DNA of 18,952 nt from UBA9547 sp044349205 (GCA_044349205.1 JBIKRJ010000023.1:1-18952), one strand, 5' to 3'. Shown: positions 7,629-14,951, counted from the stretch's first letter. Notes: a model not told the origin generated them from the sequence alone. Program-made: numbers and translations.

Positions 7629-8033
7629 CTAAATCTCTTTTTCGGTATACTTAGAAGGGCACTTCATCAAAATCTTGTCGGCGACAAAGACCTCGTCTTT
7701 GACTGAACCGATGATGACTATTTGCTCCGAGCGCTCGAAATCGACAGGTTTAGGGTTGCCGTACACTACGCTCATGGTAGTTTGCATGGTGTCTGTCAGG
7801 TCGAACTTGAAATAGTTGGGGTCTATCTGCGGATTGTACACTACCCCGAGCAAATTTCCAGAAGCGTCTTTTCTCAATTTTCCTACTACATGTATTTTGT
7901 CATTGTCGCCATTGGCTGCCATTTCTTTGGCTTCCTTGAAGGTGACATAGCTACTGGTGCTTCCGGTAAGTGAGATGATGACGCCTATGGCTGCCGCAAT
8001 CACGACTAGCAAAATAATGTGAGTGGTTTTCAT
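7629..8033 (-). CDS. ccmE: Cytochrome c maturation haem chaperone CcmE, Cys (CxxxY) type
   Basis: CcmE accepts haem from CcmC on the periplasmic side and carries it to the cytochrome c lyase. The 134-residue protein has an N-terminal membrane anchor (about 4-22). An OB-fold domain follows with VVGKLRKD (49-56), YFKFDLTD (74-81) and the strand VADKILMKCPSKYTE (117-131). In the best-studied CcmE proteins the last motif is AKHDE-x-Y, the His binding haem covalently. Here C125 sits at that position with Y129 four residues on (CxxxY), a variant known from archaea and some delta-proteobacteria. The ATG overlaps the stop of the ccmD-like gene as ATGA, so the two are probably translationally coupled. 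It is the last gene of the ccmBCDE block. Confidence 0.93.
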   Translation of the reverse strand: MKTTHIILLVVIAAAIGVIISLTGSTSSYVTFKEAKEMAANGDNDKIHVVGKLRKDASGNLLGVVYNPQIDPNYFKFDLTDTMQTTMSVVYGNPKPVDFERSEQIVIIGSVKDEVFVADKILMKCPSKYTEKEI

Positions 8034-8245
8034 TTGTTATTTAGTCTATTTTCCAATTTGGTCAATCTACGTTCTGTCAAAAACAAATACAAAAACAGCC
8101 CAACCAAGACAATACCCACCACAGCTACTACCGTGTATATCTTCCCGTTCGTCCGTAGCACATCGGCCATTTCAGCACCTGTGTCTTGTGCCGCCAAGGG
8201 CAAAGACAAGAATACAAACCATACAAAATGCAATACTCTATTCAT
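8030..8245 (-). CDS. ccmD: CcmD-like small membrane protein
   Basis: The frame is open further upstream, but the ATG at 8245 is preferred: it gives 71 residues and overlaps the ccmC stop by eight bases. The N-terminus looks like a signal peptide (MNRVLHFVWFVFLSLPLAAQ). After a short loop comes one membrane helix (about residues 37-58) and then the charged tail LTERRLTKLENRLNNK. A single helix followed by an E-R-R-L-x-x-L tail, placed directly after ccmC, is the hallmark of CcmD. CcmD helps release haem-loaded CcmE from the CcmABC complex. An added signal peptide is often seen in Bacteroidota versions. CcmD proteins are very divergent, so position and topology carry the call. Confidence 0.78.
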   Translation of the reverse strand: MNRVLHFVWFVFLSLPLAAQDTGAEMADVLRTNGKIYTVVAVVGIVLVGLFLYLFLTERRLTKLENRLNNK

Positions 8246-8906
8246 AATCAAGGGCTTCTTCAATTTTTGAAATGCGAATACGTATTTCAGTAATCCAAAA
8301 ACCAAGCAATGTCCAACCCACAACGGCAGGATAAAAAACTTTGCGCATGTTAGAATCTAAGTCGTATGAATTAAAACCTGGATTACCACCATTGCCAGGG
8401 TGCAAAGAATCGGTGAGTCGTGGCAAAATAAAAAGCAATGGAATGAGCATGGCAAAAGCAAAAATATTGTACACAGCCGAAATTCTTGCTTTCTTTTGCG
8501 GGTCTTCCAAAGAGCCTCTCAAGACAAAATAGGCCAAATAAATGAGCATACCTATGGCCGAAGCGTTTTGCTTGGGGTCGCCACTCCAATAGGAACCCCA
8601 GGTGTATTTGGCCCATACCATGCCCGTAACCAAGCCCAATATACCAAAAACAATTCCTGTATTGGCCGCTTGCGCCGCAAATCTATCATGCCTATTTTTT
8701 CCTGTTTTTAAGTATAGTATAGAGGCTGCCGCCGATGCCAAAAGGAGCAAAATCATACCAAACCACATGGGAACGTGAAAATACAAATTTCGAATACTCT
8801 CGTTCAGGATAAACCGCCTAGGAACAGGCCCCAAAAACCCTGCCAAAATTGTGTATGACAACAGGGCTATGCATAATATTTTCCACCAAGAACCTTTTTG
8901 TGACAT
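8238..8906 (-). CDS. ccmC: Haem exporter/handling protein CcmC (CcsA/CcmC family)
   Basis: CcmC presents haem to CcmE at the outer face of the inner membrane. The 222-residue protein has about six hydrophobic helices. The tryptophan-rich periplasmic segment reads WAKYTWGSYWSGDPKQNAS (98-116), a form of the WWD motif (WGxxWxWD in proteobacteria). H44 (YFHVP) and H169 (SLHPG) are the two flanking haem-ligand histidines. The ccmB stop is six bases upstream, and the ccmD-like gene starts inside the 3' end, so the four genes form one operon. The size fits CcmC and not CcmF, which is about three times longer. Confidence 0.93.
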   Translation of the reverse strand: MSQKGSWWKILCIALLSYTILAGFLGPVPRRFILNESIRNLYFHVPMWFGMILLLLASAAASILYLKTGKNRHDRFAAQAANTGIVFGILGLVTGMVWAKYTWGSYWSGDPKQNASAIGMLIYLAYFVLRGSLEDPQKKARISAVYNIFAFAMLIPLLFILPRLTDSLHPGNGGNPGFNSYDLDSNMRKVFYPAVVGWTLLGFWITEIRIRISKIEEALDYE

Positions 8907-8912
8907 AGGAAT

Positions 8913-9581
8913 TTAGGAGCGCCAAAGGTACGGAAACAGAATATATGAACAAGCTAAAACGACCAAGTTTAGGGCTCCCAAAACCAATAGCTCGTCTTGG
9001 CTGTCGCTCCAAGGCAAGCCGTCGATCGCATTTCGGGAAACTTTTATCAACATCAAAAGCAATGGTAAAATGATGGGAAATCCCAAAATAGCCATAAGGG
9101 TGGTACTGTTTCCTGCCTTTTGGGTTATGCCCGAAACCAATGTAAGTGTTGAAGAAAAACCAACGGCCCCAATTACCAAGTTGAAGATAAAAAGACCCAA
9201 ATCTGCAATGGGGTTACCCAGTACAAGCAAATAAAAAGCCAAACAAAGCAGCCCCAAAAACGAAACAACCAAGGCATTGTAAATGATTTTAGAAAAGATA
9301 ATTTCTTCGGGTTTGCACAAGTAATAATAGTAAAACTGGCGGTTGGTACTTTCCTGATGAAAACTTTTGGAAATGGCCGTGGTAGCCACAAAAAGCAAGA
9401 TTATCCAAAACAAGGCATTCCATGTGGGCACCCCCATGGAACCTGTCTTCAATCGAAAACTCAGATAACAGACAAAAATGGTGCTGGCCACATACAAAAG
9501 CATACCTTGCAAAGCCGTACGCATGCGCCACTCGAGCAAGAGTTCCTTTTTTAACAATGCGAGCAAATGCGCCGTTTTCAT
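8913..9581 (-). CDS. ccmB: Haem exporter subunit CcmB
   Basis: CcmB is the permease subunit that works with the ATPase CcmA and with CcmC in loading CcmE. The 222-residue protein starts MKTAHLLALLKKELLLEWR, a cytoplasmic amphipathic segment typical of CcmB (KELLLEWR close to the Bacteroidota form). Six hydrophobic helices follow, with ATTAISKSFHQEST after the second. An in-frame ATG five codons upstream (9596) is possible; I prefer 9581 because the family N-terminus begins there. It is the first gene of the ccmBCDE operon, divergent from the radical SAM gene. No exact promoter consensus is visible in the 92 bases between them; a heptad repeat lies there instead. CcmA is not adjacent. Confidence 0.9.
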   Translation of the reverse strand: MKTAHLLALLKKELLLEWRMRTALQGMLLYVASTIFVCYLSFRLKTGSMGVPTWNALFWIILLFVATTAISKSFHQESTNRQFYYYYLCKPEEIIFSKIIYNALVVSFLGLLCLAFYLLVLGNPIADLGLFIFNLVIGAVGFSSTLTLVSGITQKAGNSTTLMAILGFPIILPLLLMLIKVSRNAIDGLPWSDSQDELLVLGALNLVVLACSYILFPYLWRS

Positions 9582-9608
9582 TTGGTAAAAATACAACTAA
9601 AAATAGGG

Positions 9609-9643
9609 AGTGACGAGTGGTGAGTGCAGAGTTGTGAGTAAAT
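9609..9643. repeat. Degenerate heptad tandem repeat between ccmB and the radical SAM gene
   Basis: Five consecutive 7-bp units with an AGT anchor: AGTGACG, AGTGGTG, AGTGCAG, AGTTGTG and the decayed AGTAAAT. Four of the units agree at five or more of seven positions with AGTGNTG. The tract fills much of the 92-base divergent intergenic region. Confidence 0.7.
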
Positions 9644-9673
9644 TGACCAAATTTTGCAGAAGCATACAAATTT

Positions 9674-10702
9674 TTGAACTCGACACAGTTAAAAGACCGC
9701 CTAAGATTATTGTCTAAGCTGAACATTTCCAGGGCTTGGAACGTGGCCAAACTTTATTTTTCGTTTTACATCTCCAAAAATGCGAATGGGCCGGTTTGGC
9801 TTGCGCTGCCATTTGGTTTGGGCATTGAACCCACCACTTCGTGCAATTTGCGCTGCCCCGAGTGCCCCAGCGGACTGCGTTCATTTACGCGCCCCACCGG
9901 CATGTTGGATATGGACTTATTTCAAAAAACCATCGATGAAACTCATACCCATGTGTTTTATCTCACGCTTTATTTTCAAGGAGAGCCTTATTTGAATCCC
10001 CAATTTTTGGACATGGTGCGCTATGCCGCTTCTAAAAAAATGTTTGTAAGCACCAGCACCAATGCCCATTTCTTGAACGACGAAACCGCCCGCAAAACAG
10101 TGGAATCGGGACTTGATCGCCTTGTGATTTCGATAGACGGCACTACGCAGAATACATACGAGCAATACCGCGTAGGCGGACAGTTGGAAAAAGTGTTGGA
10201 AGGGACGCAAATGTTGTTGAAATGGAAAAAAGAATTGAAATCTGCTACCCCGCACGTGGTTTTTCAATATTTGGTAGTGGGGCCAAACGAACATCAAATT
10301 AACGAAGCCGAAAAATTGGCCAAGGATTTGGGTGTGGACGAAATAGTGTTCAAAACAGCCCAAGTGTACGATTACCAACAAGGTTCCCCGCTTATTCCAC
10401 AAAACCAAAAGTATTCACGATACAAAAAAAACCAAGATGGTTCTTATTCCATCCAAAACAAATTGCTGAACCAATGCTGGAAAATGTGGCAATCGTGCGT
10501 GGTGACTTGGGATGGCCGCATAGTACCCTGCTGTTTCGACAAAGATGCGAGTCACCAAATGGGTAGCTTGAATGAAAAATCTTTTTCGGAAATTTGGTTT
10601 TCAAACCATTACCAAAACTTTAGGAAATCGCTGCTAAACAGCCGTTCCGAAATTGAAATATGTAAAAACTGTACCGAGGGCACCAAGGTATTTGCCGAGT
10701 AA
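9674..10702 (+). CDS. Radical SAM/SPASM domain protein
   Basis: The radical SAM iron-sulfur motif is C57-NLR-C61-PE-C64 in EPTTSCNLRCPECPSG. It is followed by the TIM-barrel elements YFQGEP (100-105) and VISIDGTTQ (151-159). A C-terminal SPASM region holds C268, C275, C286, C287, C330 and C333 (QCWKMW, IVPCCFD, ICKNCTEG), enough for one or more auxiliary clusters. SPASM proteins modify peptides, proteins or small molecules; the substrate here is unknown. The frame has no ATG before residue 77, and the chosen start is TTG at 9674. It yields the N-terminal LRLLSKLNISRAWN segment that I recall in Bacteroidota homologues. The PagL-like gene starts four bases after the stop, so the two are probably one operon. 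Confidence 0.88.
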   Translation: MNSTQLKDRLRLLSKLNISRAWNVAKLYFSFYISKNANGPVWLALPFGLGIEPTTSCNLRCPECPSGLRSFTRPTGMLDMDLFQKTIDETHTHVFYLTLYFQGEPYLNPQFLDMVRYAASKKMFVSTSTNAHFLNDETARKTVESGLDRLVISIDGTTQNTYEQYRVGGQLEKVLEGTQMLLKWKKELKSATPHVVFQYLVVGPNEHQINEAEKLAKDLGVDEIVFKTAQVYDYQQGSPLIPQNQKYSRYKKNQDGSYSIQNKLLNQCWKMWQSCVVTWDGRIVPCCFDKDASHQMGSLNEKSFSEIWFSNHYQNFRKSLLNSRSEIEICKNCTEGTKVFAE

Positions 10703-10706
10703 GAAT

Positions 10707-11312
10707 ATGAGGCTGTTGATTATATTATCATGTGTATTGGTTCTTGATAGCATCGCTTTTTCGCAGGAATCAGTAAAAGAAAATTGGCTGCAAGAAATCG
10801 GTTTTTGGCCTGGCTTTGGATATGGCAACAGCAACCGAAATTTGCCCGAAGGAAACTATCAACCGTATTATTTTTTAGGACATATGGCTTTCAAACCTTT
10901 CTTAAAAGGCAAAAATAGCGCACTCGAAAAATTTCAATTTTACCTTGAACCTCAATTCAACCATGTGCAATTATTGGGTAAAAATGGCTCTAAAAACGAA
11001 TTTGAATTTGGTTTGAACTTGGGCGTAAAATACCTACTTCCCCTCACAAAACACCTAGACTTGTTTATGAACATTGGCACGGGACCTCATGCTTTTAGCG
11101 CCACTTCTGCAAGCCAGGCGGCAGGTTTCTTGTTTTCAGACAATATGGGAATTGGACTCTATCATCACCTAAATAAAAAATGGGCTATTCTTTTCACCTA
11201 CCGCATTCGGCACCTTTCAAACGCCGATACCCGCCAACCCAACAAAGGCATCAATACCGACAATTTTCATTTTGGGATGAGCTATTTCATTGGTTCAAGG
11301 CAACAACATTAA
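10707..11312 (+). CDS. PagL-like acyloxyacyl hydrolase (lipid A deacylase family)
   Basis: The ATG at 10707 gives 201 residues beginning with a signal peptide (MRLLIILSCVLVLDSIAFSQ). The frame is open 18 codons further up, inside the radical SAM gene, but that part is not signal-like. The body has alternating beta-strand segments of a small outer-membrane barrel. The C-terminal motif RIRHLSNADTRQPNKGIN (166-183) matches the PagL active-site strand, with H169 and S171 as the catalytic His-x-Ser pair. In Pseudomonas PagL the triad Glu lies 12 residues after the Ser; here that position is N183. PagL removes a 3-O acyl chain from lipid A in the outer membrane. The protein is probably an outer-membrane barrel of that family; activity is uncertain. 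Confidence 0.82.
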   Translation: MRLLIILSCVLVLDSIAFSQESVKENWLQEIGFWPGFGYGNSNRNLPEGNYQPYYFLGHMAFKPFLKGKNSALEKFQFYLEPQFNHVQLLGKNGSKNEFEFGLNLGVKYLLPLTKHLDLFMNIGTGPHAFSATSASQAAGFLFSDNMGIGLYHHLNKKWAILFTYRIRHLSNADTRQPNKGINTDNFHFGMSYFIGSRQQH

Positions 11313-11321
11313 ACCTTGAAC
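11293..11321. terminator. Weak bidirectional hairpin between the PagL-like and Omp85 genes
   Basis: GTTCAAGG (11293-11300) and CCTTGAAC (11314-11321) form a perfect 8-bp stem around a 13-base loop that contains the stop codon of the PagL-like gene. It lies where two genes converge with only 16 bases between stops. The stem is A/T-rich at its base and no clean T-run follows on either strand, so termination is only a suggestion. Confidence 0.35.
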
Positions 11322-11328
11322 TTTCAAA

Positions 11329-12723
11329 CTATATATCCGTCGTAAAGGCCAGATAAATCCTTCTTTCCAGCATCTTGTTAATAGAATATTCGAGTCGGAT
11401 TACCGAATCATAGTAGGTAACGACGTCGATGCCTATGCCCCCGCCTCGCAACCATTCGTTTGAAAGGTACTGATTTCCTGGAAAAATGGTCGAAGAATAG
11501 CCATATCCGATATCGTAATAGGCATTTAGGTAGGCAGCAAAAGGTACTTTGTTGAACTGGCGCATGGGCAAAAAGGAGCGCACCATGACCTCTTTTTCAA
11601 AAAGTTTTTTTCGGAAAGTAAGACGTTGTAGTGCAAACATCTGAGCATCTATTACATACAAATCGTAACCACGTACATAGTCTTGGTCGTAGCCCATGGC
11701 CCTTGTGTTGTAGTAGGGAATCTTATTGGGAAAAAAGGCTTTTCCCTTGCTGAGGGAAGCGAAAAAGAAGTTACGACCTAATGGTTGATATTTGGAAAAG
11801 GAGGCTTCTAATACTGCTATGTTCACATCGTCCAAAGGCGTAAAGCCTCGCTGTTCGTAAGAAAAATTGATGAAATACCCTTTTTGGGCGTACGCGCGCA
11901 CATCTCGCTTGTCGAAAGTAAACTCGTAACTAAACTGAAAATAGTTTTGCTTGCTATCTCCAAAACGGAAATAGTCGGTATTCAAACGCCCAATTGTATC
12001 GGCGACACGCGTACGGTTGTATCTTAAACCAAAGGTATGCGTGGCAAAAAAAGAACGACGATAAAAAAAATTAATCCCCATGCGAAGCCGTTCTCTCAAA
12101 AGGTCATCGGTTTTCAAAAATTGTTGCTTGTTGTCCTTGGTCACAAAAGATATCTGCTTGTTTTGGTCATACATCATGTCCATGTCCATGCCCAAGGTTT
12201 GTTTTTTGTTCAAATAGGGCACAGTATATCCCAATCCCAATTTTTTGGTAAATCCGCCCTGCACTATCAGGCGCAGTTCTTCTTTTCTGCCCCTAAAATT
12301 TTTGTCGCTAAACCGCACCCCGTAATTGAGGCGATTTAACTCATGGCTTTGATTGTACCACCATTCGTTGAAACTACGGTCGGCCAGTTCAAAAATGGGA
12401 ATGGGAAAAATGTACCAACGCTCTATAAGTTCTACAAGCAAAGATTTGTAGTTGGCCGAGTCTGGAAGCAAGAGAAGATTCACCTCGTTGAAAAGCCTCG
12501 TATTGTAAATACGATTGCGGTTGTTGTTCAAAAGGGTGTCCAATTTGGCAAGCAAAAGCGTGTCGCCCTCTTTCACATCCATTTCGCGCAGCACAATGCG
12601 GTCTTTGGTGCGGTGGTTGCCATGCAAATATATTTTACGCAACACCACAAAATCGGCTTTTTGGGCAATGGAAATAAACGGAAGGCAGAAAAAAATGAGA
12701 CCGATAAAGCGAAAAATTTTCAA
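11329..12723 (-). CDS. Omp85 (BamA/TamA) family outer-membrane protein with one POTRA domain
   Basis: The 464-residue protein begins with a signal peptide (about 1-20, MKIFRFIGLIFFCLPFISIA). A single POTRA domain follows (about 25-105) with GNHRTKDRIVLREM (35-48), the usual GN-x-x-T-x-x-x-I-R-E motif, and LFNEVNLLL. The rest is a beta barrel with VRGYD at 350-354, the loop-6 VRGF/Y motif of Omp85 proteins, and a final strand ending MLERRIYLAFTTDI. It is too short to be BamA itself, which has five POTRA domains and about 800 residues. Related short proteins insert or secrete proteins across the outer membrane or support surface lipid assembly; the specific role is unknown. It is divergent from the OmpA-family gene and has its own promoter. 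Confidence 0.87.
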   Translation of the reverse strand: MKIFRFIGLIFFCLPFISIAQKADFVVLRKIYLHGNHRTKDRIVLREMDVKEGDTLLLAKLDTLLNNNRNRIYNTRLFNEVNLLLLPDSANYKSLLVELIERWYIFPIPIFELADRSFNEWWYNQSHELNRLNYGVRFSDKNFRGRKEELRLIVQGGFTKKLGLGYTVPYLNKKQTLGMDMDMMYDQNKQISFVTKDNKQQFLKTDDLLRERLRMGINFFYRRSFFATHTFGLRYNRTRVADTIGRLNTDYFRFGDSKQNYFQFSYEFTFDKRDVRAYAQKGYFINFSYEQRGFTPLDDVNIAVLEASFSKYQPLGRNFFFASLSKGKAFFPNKIPYYNTRAMGYDQDYVRGYDLYVIDAQMFALQRLTFRKKLFEKEVMVRSFLPMRQFNKVPFAAYLNAYYDIGYGYSSTIFPGNQYLSNEWLRGGGIGIDVVTYYDSVIRLEYSINKMLERRIYLAFTTDI

Positions 12724-12746
12724 CAGTGCTGCTTTTTGTGATTTTA

Positions 12747-12776
12747 CAAAATTAGGAAAATGCTGGTAAGGTCAAT
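12747..12776 (-). promoter_or_regulatory. Bacteroidota-type promoter for the Omp85 gene
   Basis: On the minus strand TAATTTTG (12754-12747) is a full match to TAnnTTTG. An upstream ATTG (12776-12773, consensus TTTG) is 18 bases away. Transcription predicted near 12743 gives a leader of about 20 bases to the ATG at 12723. The plus-strand OmpA gene in the same gap shows only a poor match (TAAATTGG at 12782-12789). Confidence 0.55.
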
Positions 12777-12807
12777 TTTGGTAAATTGGAACGATTTTCT
12801 TTACCCA

Positions 12808-14817
12808 ATGAGCTTGTTCCGTTTTTACACTTTTTCATTTTTTTACGTTTTGCTTTCAAGCTTTTCAGCCAAAGGCCAAAACGTGCAATGGGCGAGCAAG
12901 GTGCTGGAAGTTTCGTCAGAACTTAGTTCCAAGCAAAATTCGGCCTTGCAAGCCTTGGGCGCTCCCAGTGTATTTCCGCAAGGCGGCAAAAGTCCTTCTG
13001 CGTGGGAGCCTGGGTCAAAAACAAAAACCCAATGCATTAAAATAGGTTTTAAAAAGCCCATGAAACCAAAAAAAATTGTAGTGGCCGAAAACTACAAACC
13101 TGGTGCCATTTCGAAAATTGTACTTATCGACAAAACGGGCAAGGAACATGTGGTAAAAAGACTAAAAGCAAAGCCAATACAGGAAGAAAAACGCATGCTT
13201 CACCTTTCACTCGACCACATTGGGTTTGAAACTACTTCGATGAAAGTGTTTTTAGACATCAAAAATTTTGAAGAAATGCCCCAAATAGATGCCATTGGAA
13301 TGAGCGAGGAAAAGGATACTTTTCAGCCAAAAATCAATTTAGCGAACATAGACATGGCAGGTTCCGATGCTGTGAATCTGGGCGATTTGGTCAATACGAT
13401 ATACAAAGAAATTGCGCCCATCATTAGTCCCGACAACCGCACCTTGTATTTCACCCGCGACGACGACCCACAAAATATTGGTGGCGAGAAACAAGACATC
13501 TGGTATTCGGAAATTGATTCGGTAGGCCGTTTCAAAAAAGCAAGAAACCTTGGCAAACCCATCAACAACGAGCGCAACAACAACGCTTGCGCCATTACAC
13601 CCGACGGACAAACCTTGTTGGTAGGGCACTTGTATTCCAAAGAAGGCCTTTCTGGTGGCGACGGCCTGTCTATCTCACGAAAAATTGACGGGGCTTGGGC
13701 AATGCCCGAAAAACTTAACATTCGCCACTACGACAACCAAGGAAAATATTTTTCGGCCTACCTTGCCAACGACGGCAAAACGTTGCTCATCTCCATCACG
13801 CGCGGCGATACGCAGGGCGGCGAAGACATATACGTGAGTTTTCAGTCTAAAAACGGCACCTGGACAACGCCTTTGAACCTTGGAAACAAAATAAATACCG
13901 CTTCCGACGAATACACGCCTTTTTTAGCCTCCGACCTCACTACTTTATACTTCTCGTCAGACGGTATGCCCGGCTTCGGAAAAGGAGACATTTACATGAG
14001 CAAGCGGCTGGACGACTCCTGGAAAAACTGGTCGGAGCCCGTAAACCTTGGCCCAGTTTTCAACACCCCACTATCCGACTACTACTTTACCATTCCAGCT
14101 TCGGGCGAATATGCCTACTATGTCTCGGCCTCACAAGCCATTGGCGCTTCCGATATTTTCCGCATCAAATTGCCTAAAGAAATTCAGCCCAATGCGGTGG
14201 TCTTGGTCAAAGGTCGTGTGCTGAATGCCGTAACCCGCAAGCCATTGGCCGCTAAAATTTATTACGAGACTTTGCCCCAAGGCGACACTAAAGGAGAGGC
14301 CAACACCGAAGCCGTTTCGGGAAAATACAAAATGGTACTGCCCCCCGGCAGCCTATATGGGTTTAGGGCTTCGTGCCCTGGGTATCTGTCGGTAAACGAA
14401 AACATAGACCTAAACCAAATAGACCGCTATGTGGAAATTGAAAAAGACTTGCTGCTTGTACCGATAGAAACAGGGCAAATGGTGCGTCTAAACAACCTTT
14501 TTTTCGACAGCCGCAAAGCAGAATTTTCGGAAGCTTCGTTTCCCGAGCTGAACAGATTGGTAGATATTATGAATGAAAATCCAAGTATTGAAATTGAAAT
14601 TGGGGGCCACACCGACCATGTGGGTTCCGAACAAGACAATGTGTTGCTTTCGCAAGCGCGTGCCGACAAAATACGGGAATACCTTTCGCAAAAAGGCATA
14701 AGCACCGGGCGCATGTTGGCAAAAGGATATGGCGAAAGCAAACCATTGGTGCCAAACGACACCGAAACAAACCGCCAACTAAACAGAAGAGTTGAATTTT
14801 TAATCTTGAAGAAATAG
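12808..14817 (+). CDS. OmpA-family protein with N-terminal lectin-like domain and PD40 repeats
   Basis: The ATG at 12808 gives 669 residues with a signal peptide (about 1-22, FRFYTFSFFYVLLSSFSAKG); an upstream ATG at 12760 adds 16 non-signal residues. After it comes a beta-sandwich-like region (about 28-190) with KIVVAENYKPGAISKIVLID, resembling the galactose-binding-like domain seen before PD40 repeats in other Bacteroidota OmpA proteins. WD40/PD40-like beta-propeller repeats follow (about 200-460), with repeated TLYFTRDD, TLLISITRG and TLYFSSDGMPG units. Then come a CarboxypepD_reg-like domain (about 475-555) and an OmpA C-terminal domain (about 565-669) with GGHTDHVGSEQDNVLLSQAR and NRRVEF. 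The OmpA domain binds peptidoglycan, so the protein probably tethers the outer membrane or an export machine to the wall. It has no lipobox. Confidence 0.9.
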   Translation: MSLFRFYTFSFFYVLLSSFSAKGQNVQWASKVLEVSSELSSKQNSALQALGAPSVFPQGGKSPSAWEPGSKTKTQCIKIGFKKPMKPKKIVVAENYKPGAISKIVLIDKTGKEHVVKRLKAKPIQEEKRMLHLSLDHIGFETTSMKVFLDIKNFEEMPQIDAIGMSEEKDTFQPKINLANIDMAGSDAVNLGDLVNTIYKEIAPIISPDNRTLYFTRDDDPQNIGGEKQDIWYSEIDSVGRFKKARNLGKPINNERNNNACAITPDGQTLLVGHLYSKEGLSGGDGLSISRKIDGAWAMPEKLNIRHYDNQGKYFSAYLANDGKTLLISITRGDTQGGEDIYVSFQSKNGTWTTPLNLGNKINTASDEYTPFLASDLTTLYFSSDGMPGFGKGDIYMSKRLDDSWKNWSEPVNLGPVFNTPLSDYYFTIPASGEYAYYVSASQAIGASDIFRIKLPKEIQPNAVVLVKGRVLNAVTRKPLAAKIYYETLPQGDTKGEANTEAVSGKYKMVLPPGSLYGFRASCPGYLSVNENIDLNQIDRYVEIEKDLLLVPIETGQMVRLNNLFFDSRKAEFSEASFPELNRLVDIMNENPSIEIEIGGHTDHVGSEQDNVLLSQARADKIREYLSQKGISTGRMLAKGYGESKPLVPNDTETNRQLNRRVEFLILKK

Positions 14818-14856
14818 CGTTTTCGCACACAAATCAAAAAAATCCGCAATTCTGTA

Positions 14857-14864
14857 TATCTTTA
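14857..14864 (+). promoter_or_regulatory. thiS: Possible -7 box for the thi operon
   Basis: TATCTTTA matches TAnnTTTG at all but the last base, and would start transcription near 14868, right at the first helix of the riboswitch. I see no convincing TTTG at the expected distance upstream, so the call is tentative and leans on position. Confidence 0.4.
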
Positions 14865-14869
14865 CCGGA

Positions 14870-14951
14870 AGACTTTAGGGGCTTCCACCAGCTGGAATGA
14901 GATGTTACCCTCTGAACCTGATGCAGTTTATACTGCCGTAGGAAAAAGTTG
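14870..14951 (+). promoter_or_regulatory. TPP riboswitch (THI element)
   Basis: All main parts of the TPP aptamer are visible. P1 pairs ACTTT (14872-14876) with AAAGT (14945-14949). P2 pairs AGGG (14877-14880) with CCCT (14908-14911). P3 is TTCCA (14883-14887) with TGGAA (14893-14897). The conserved TGAGAT lies at 14898-14903, GAACCTGAT at 14914-14922, P5 pairs GCAGT (14923-14927) with ACTGC (14932-14936), and CCGTAGG follows. It sits directly upstream of thiS and thiC. Between 14952 and 15018 there is no intrinsic terminator, so control is probably at translation. ATCTC at 14958-14962 could pair with the conserved GAGAT when ligand is absent; that switch is inference. Confidence 0.95.
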
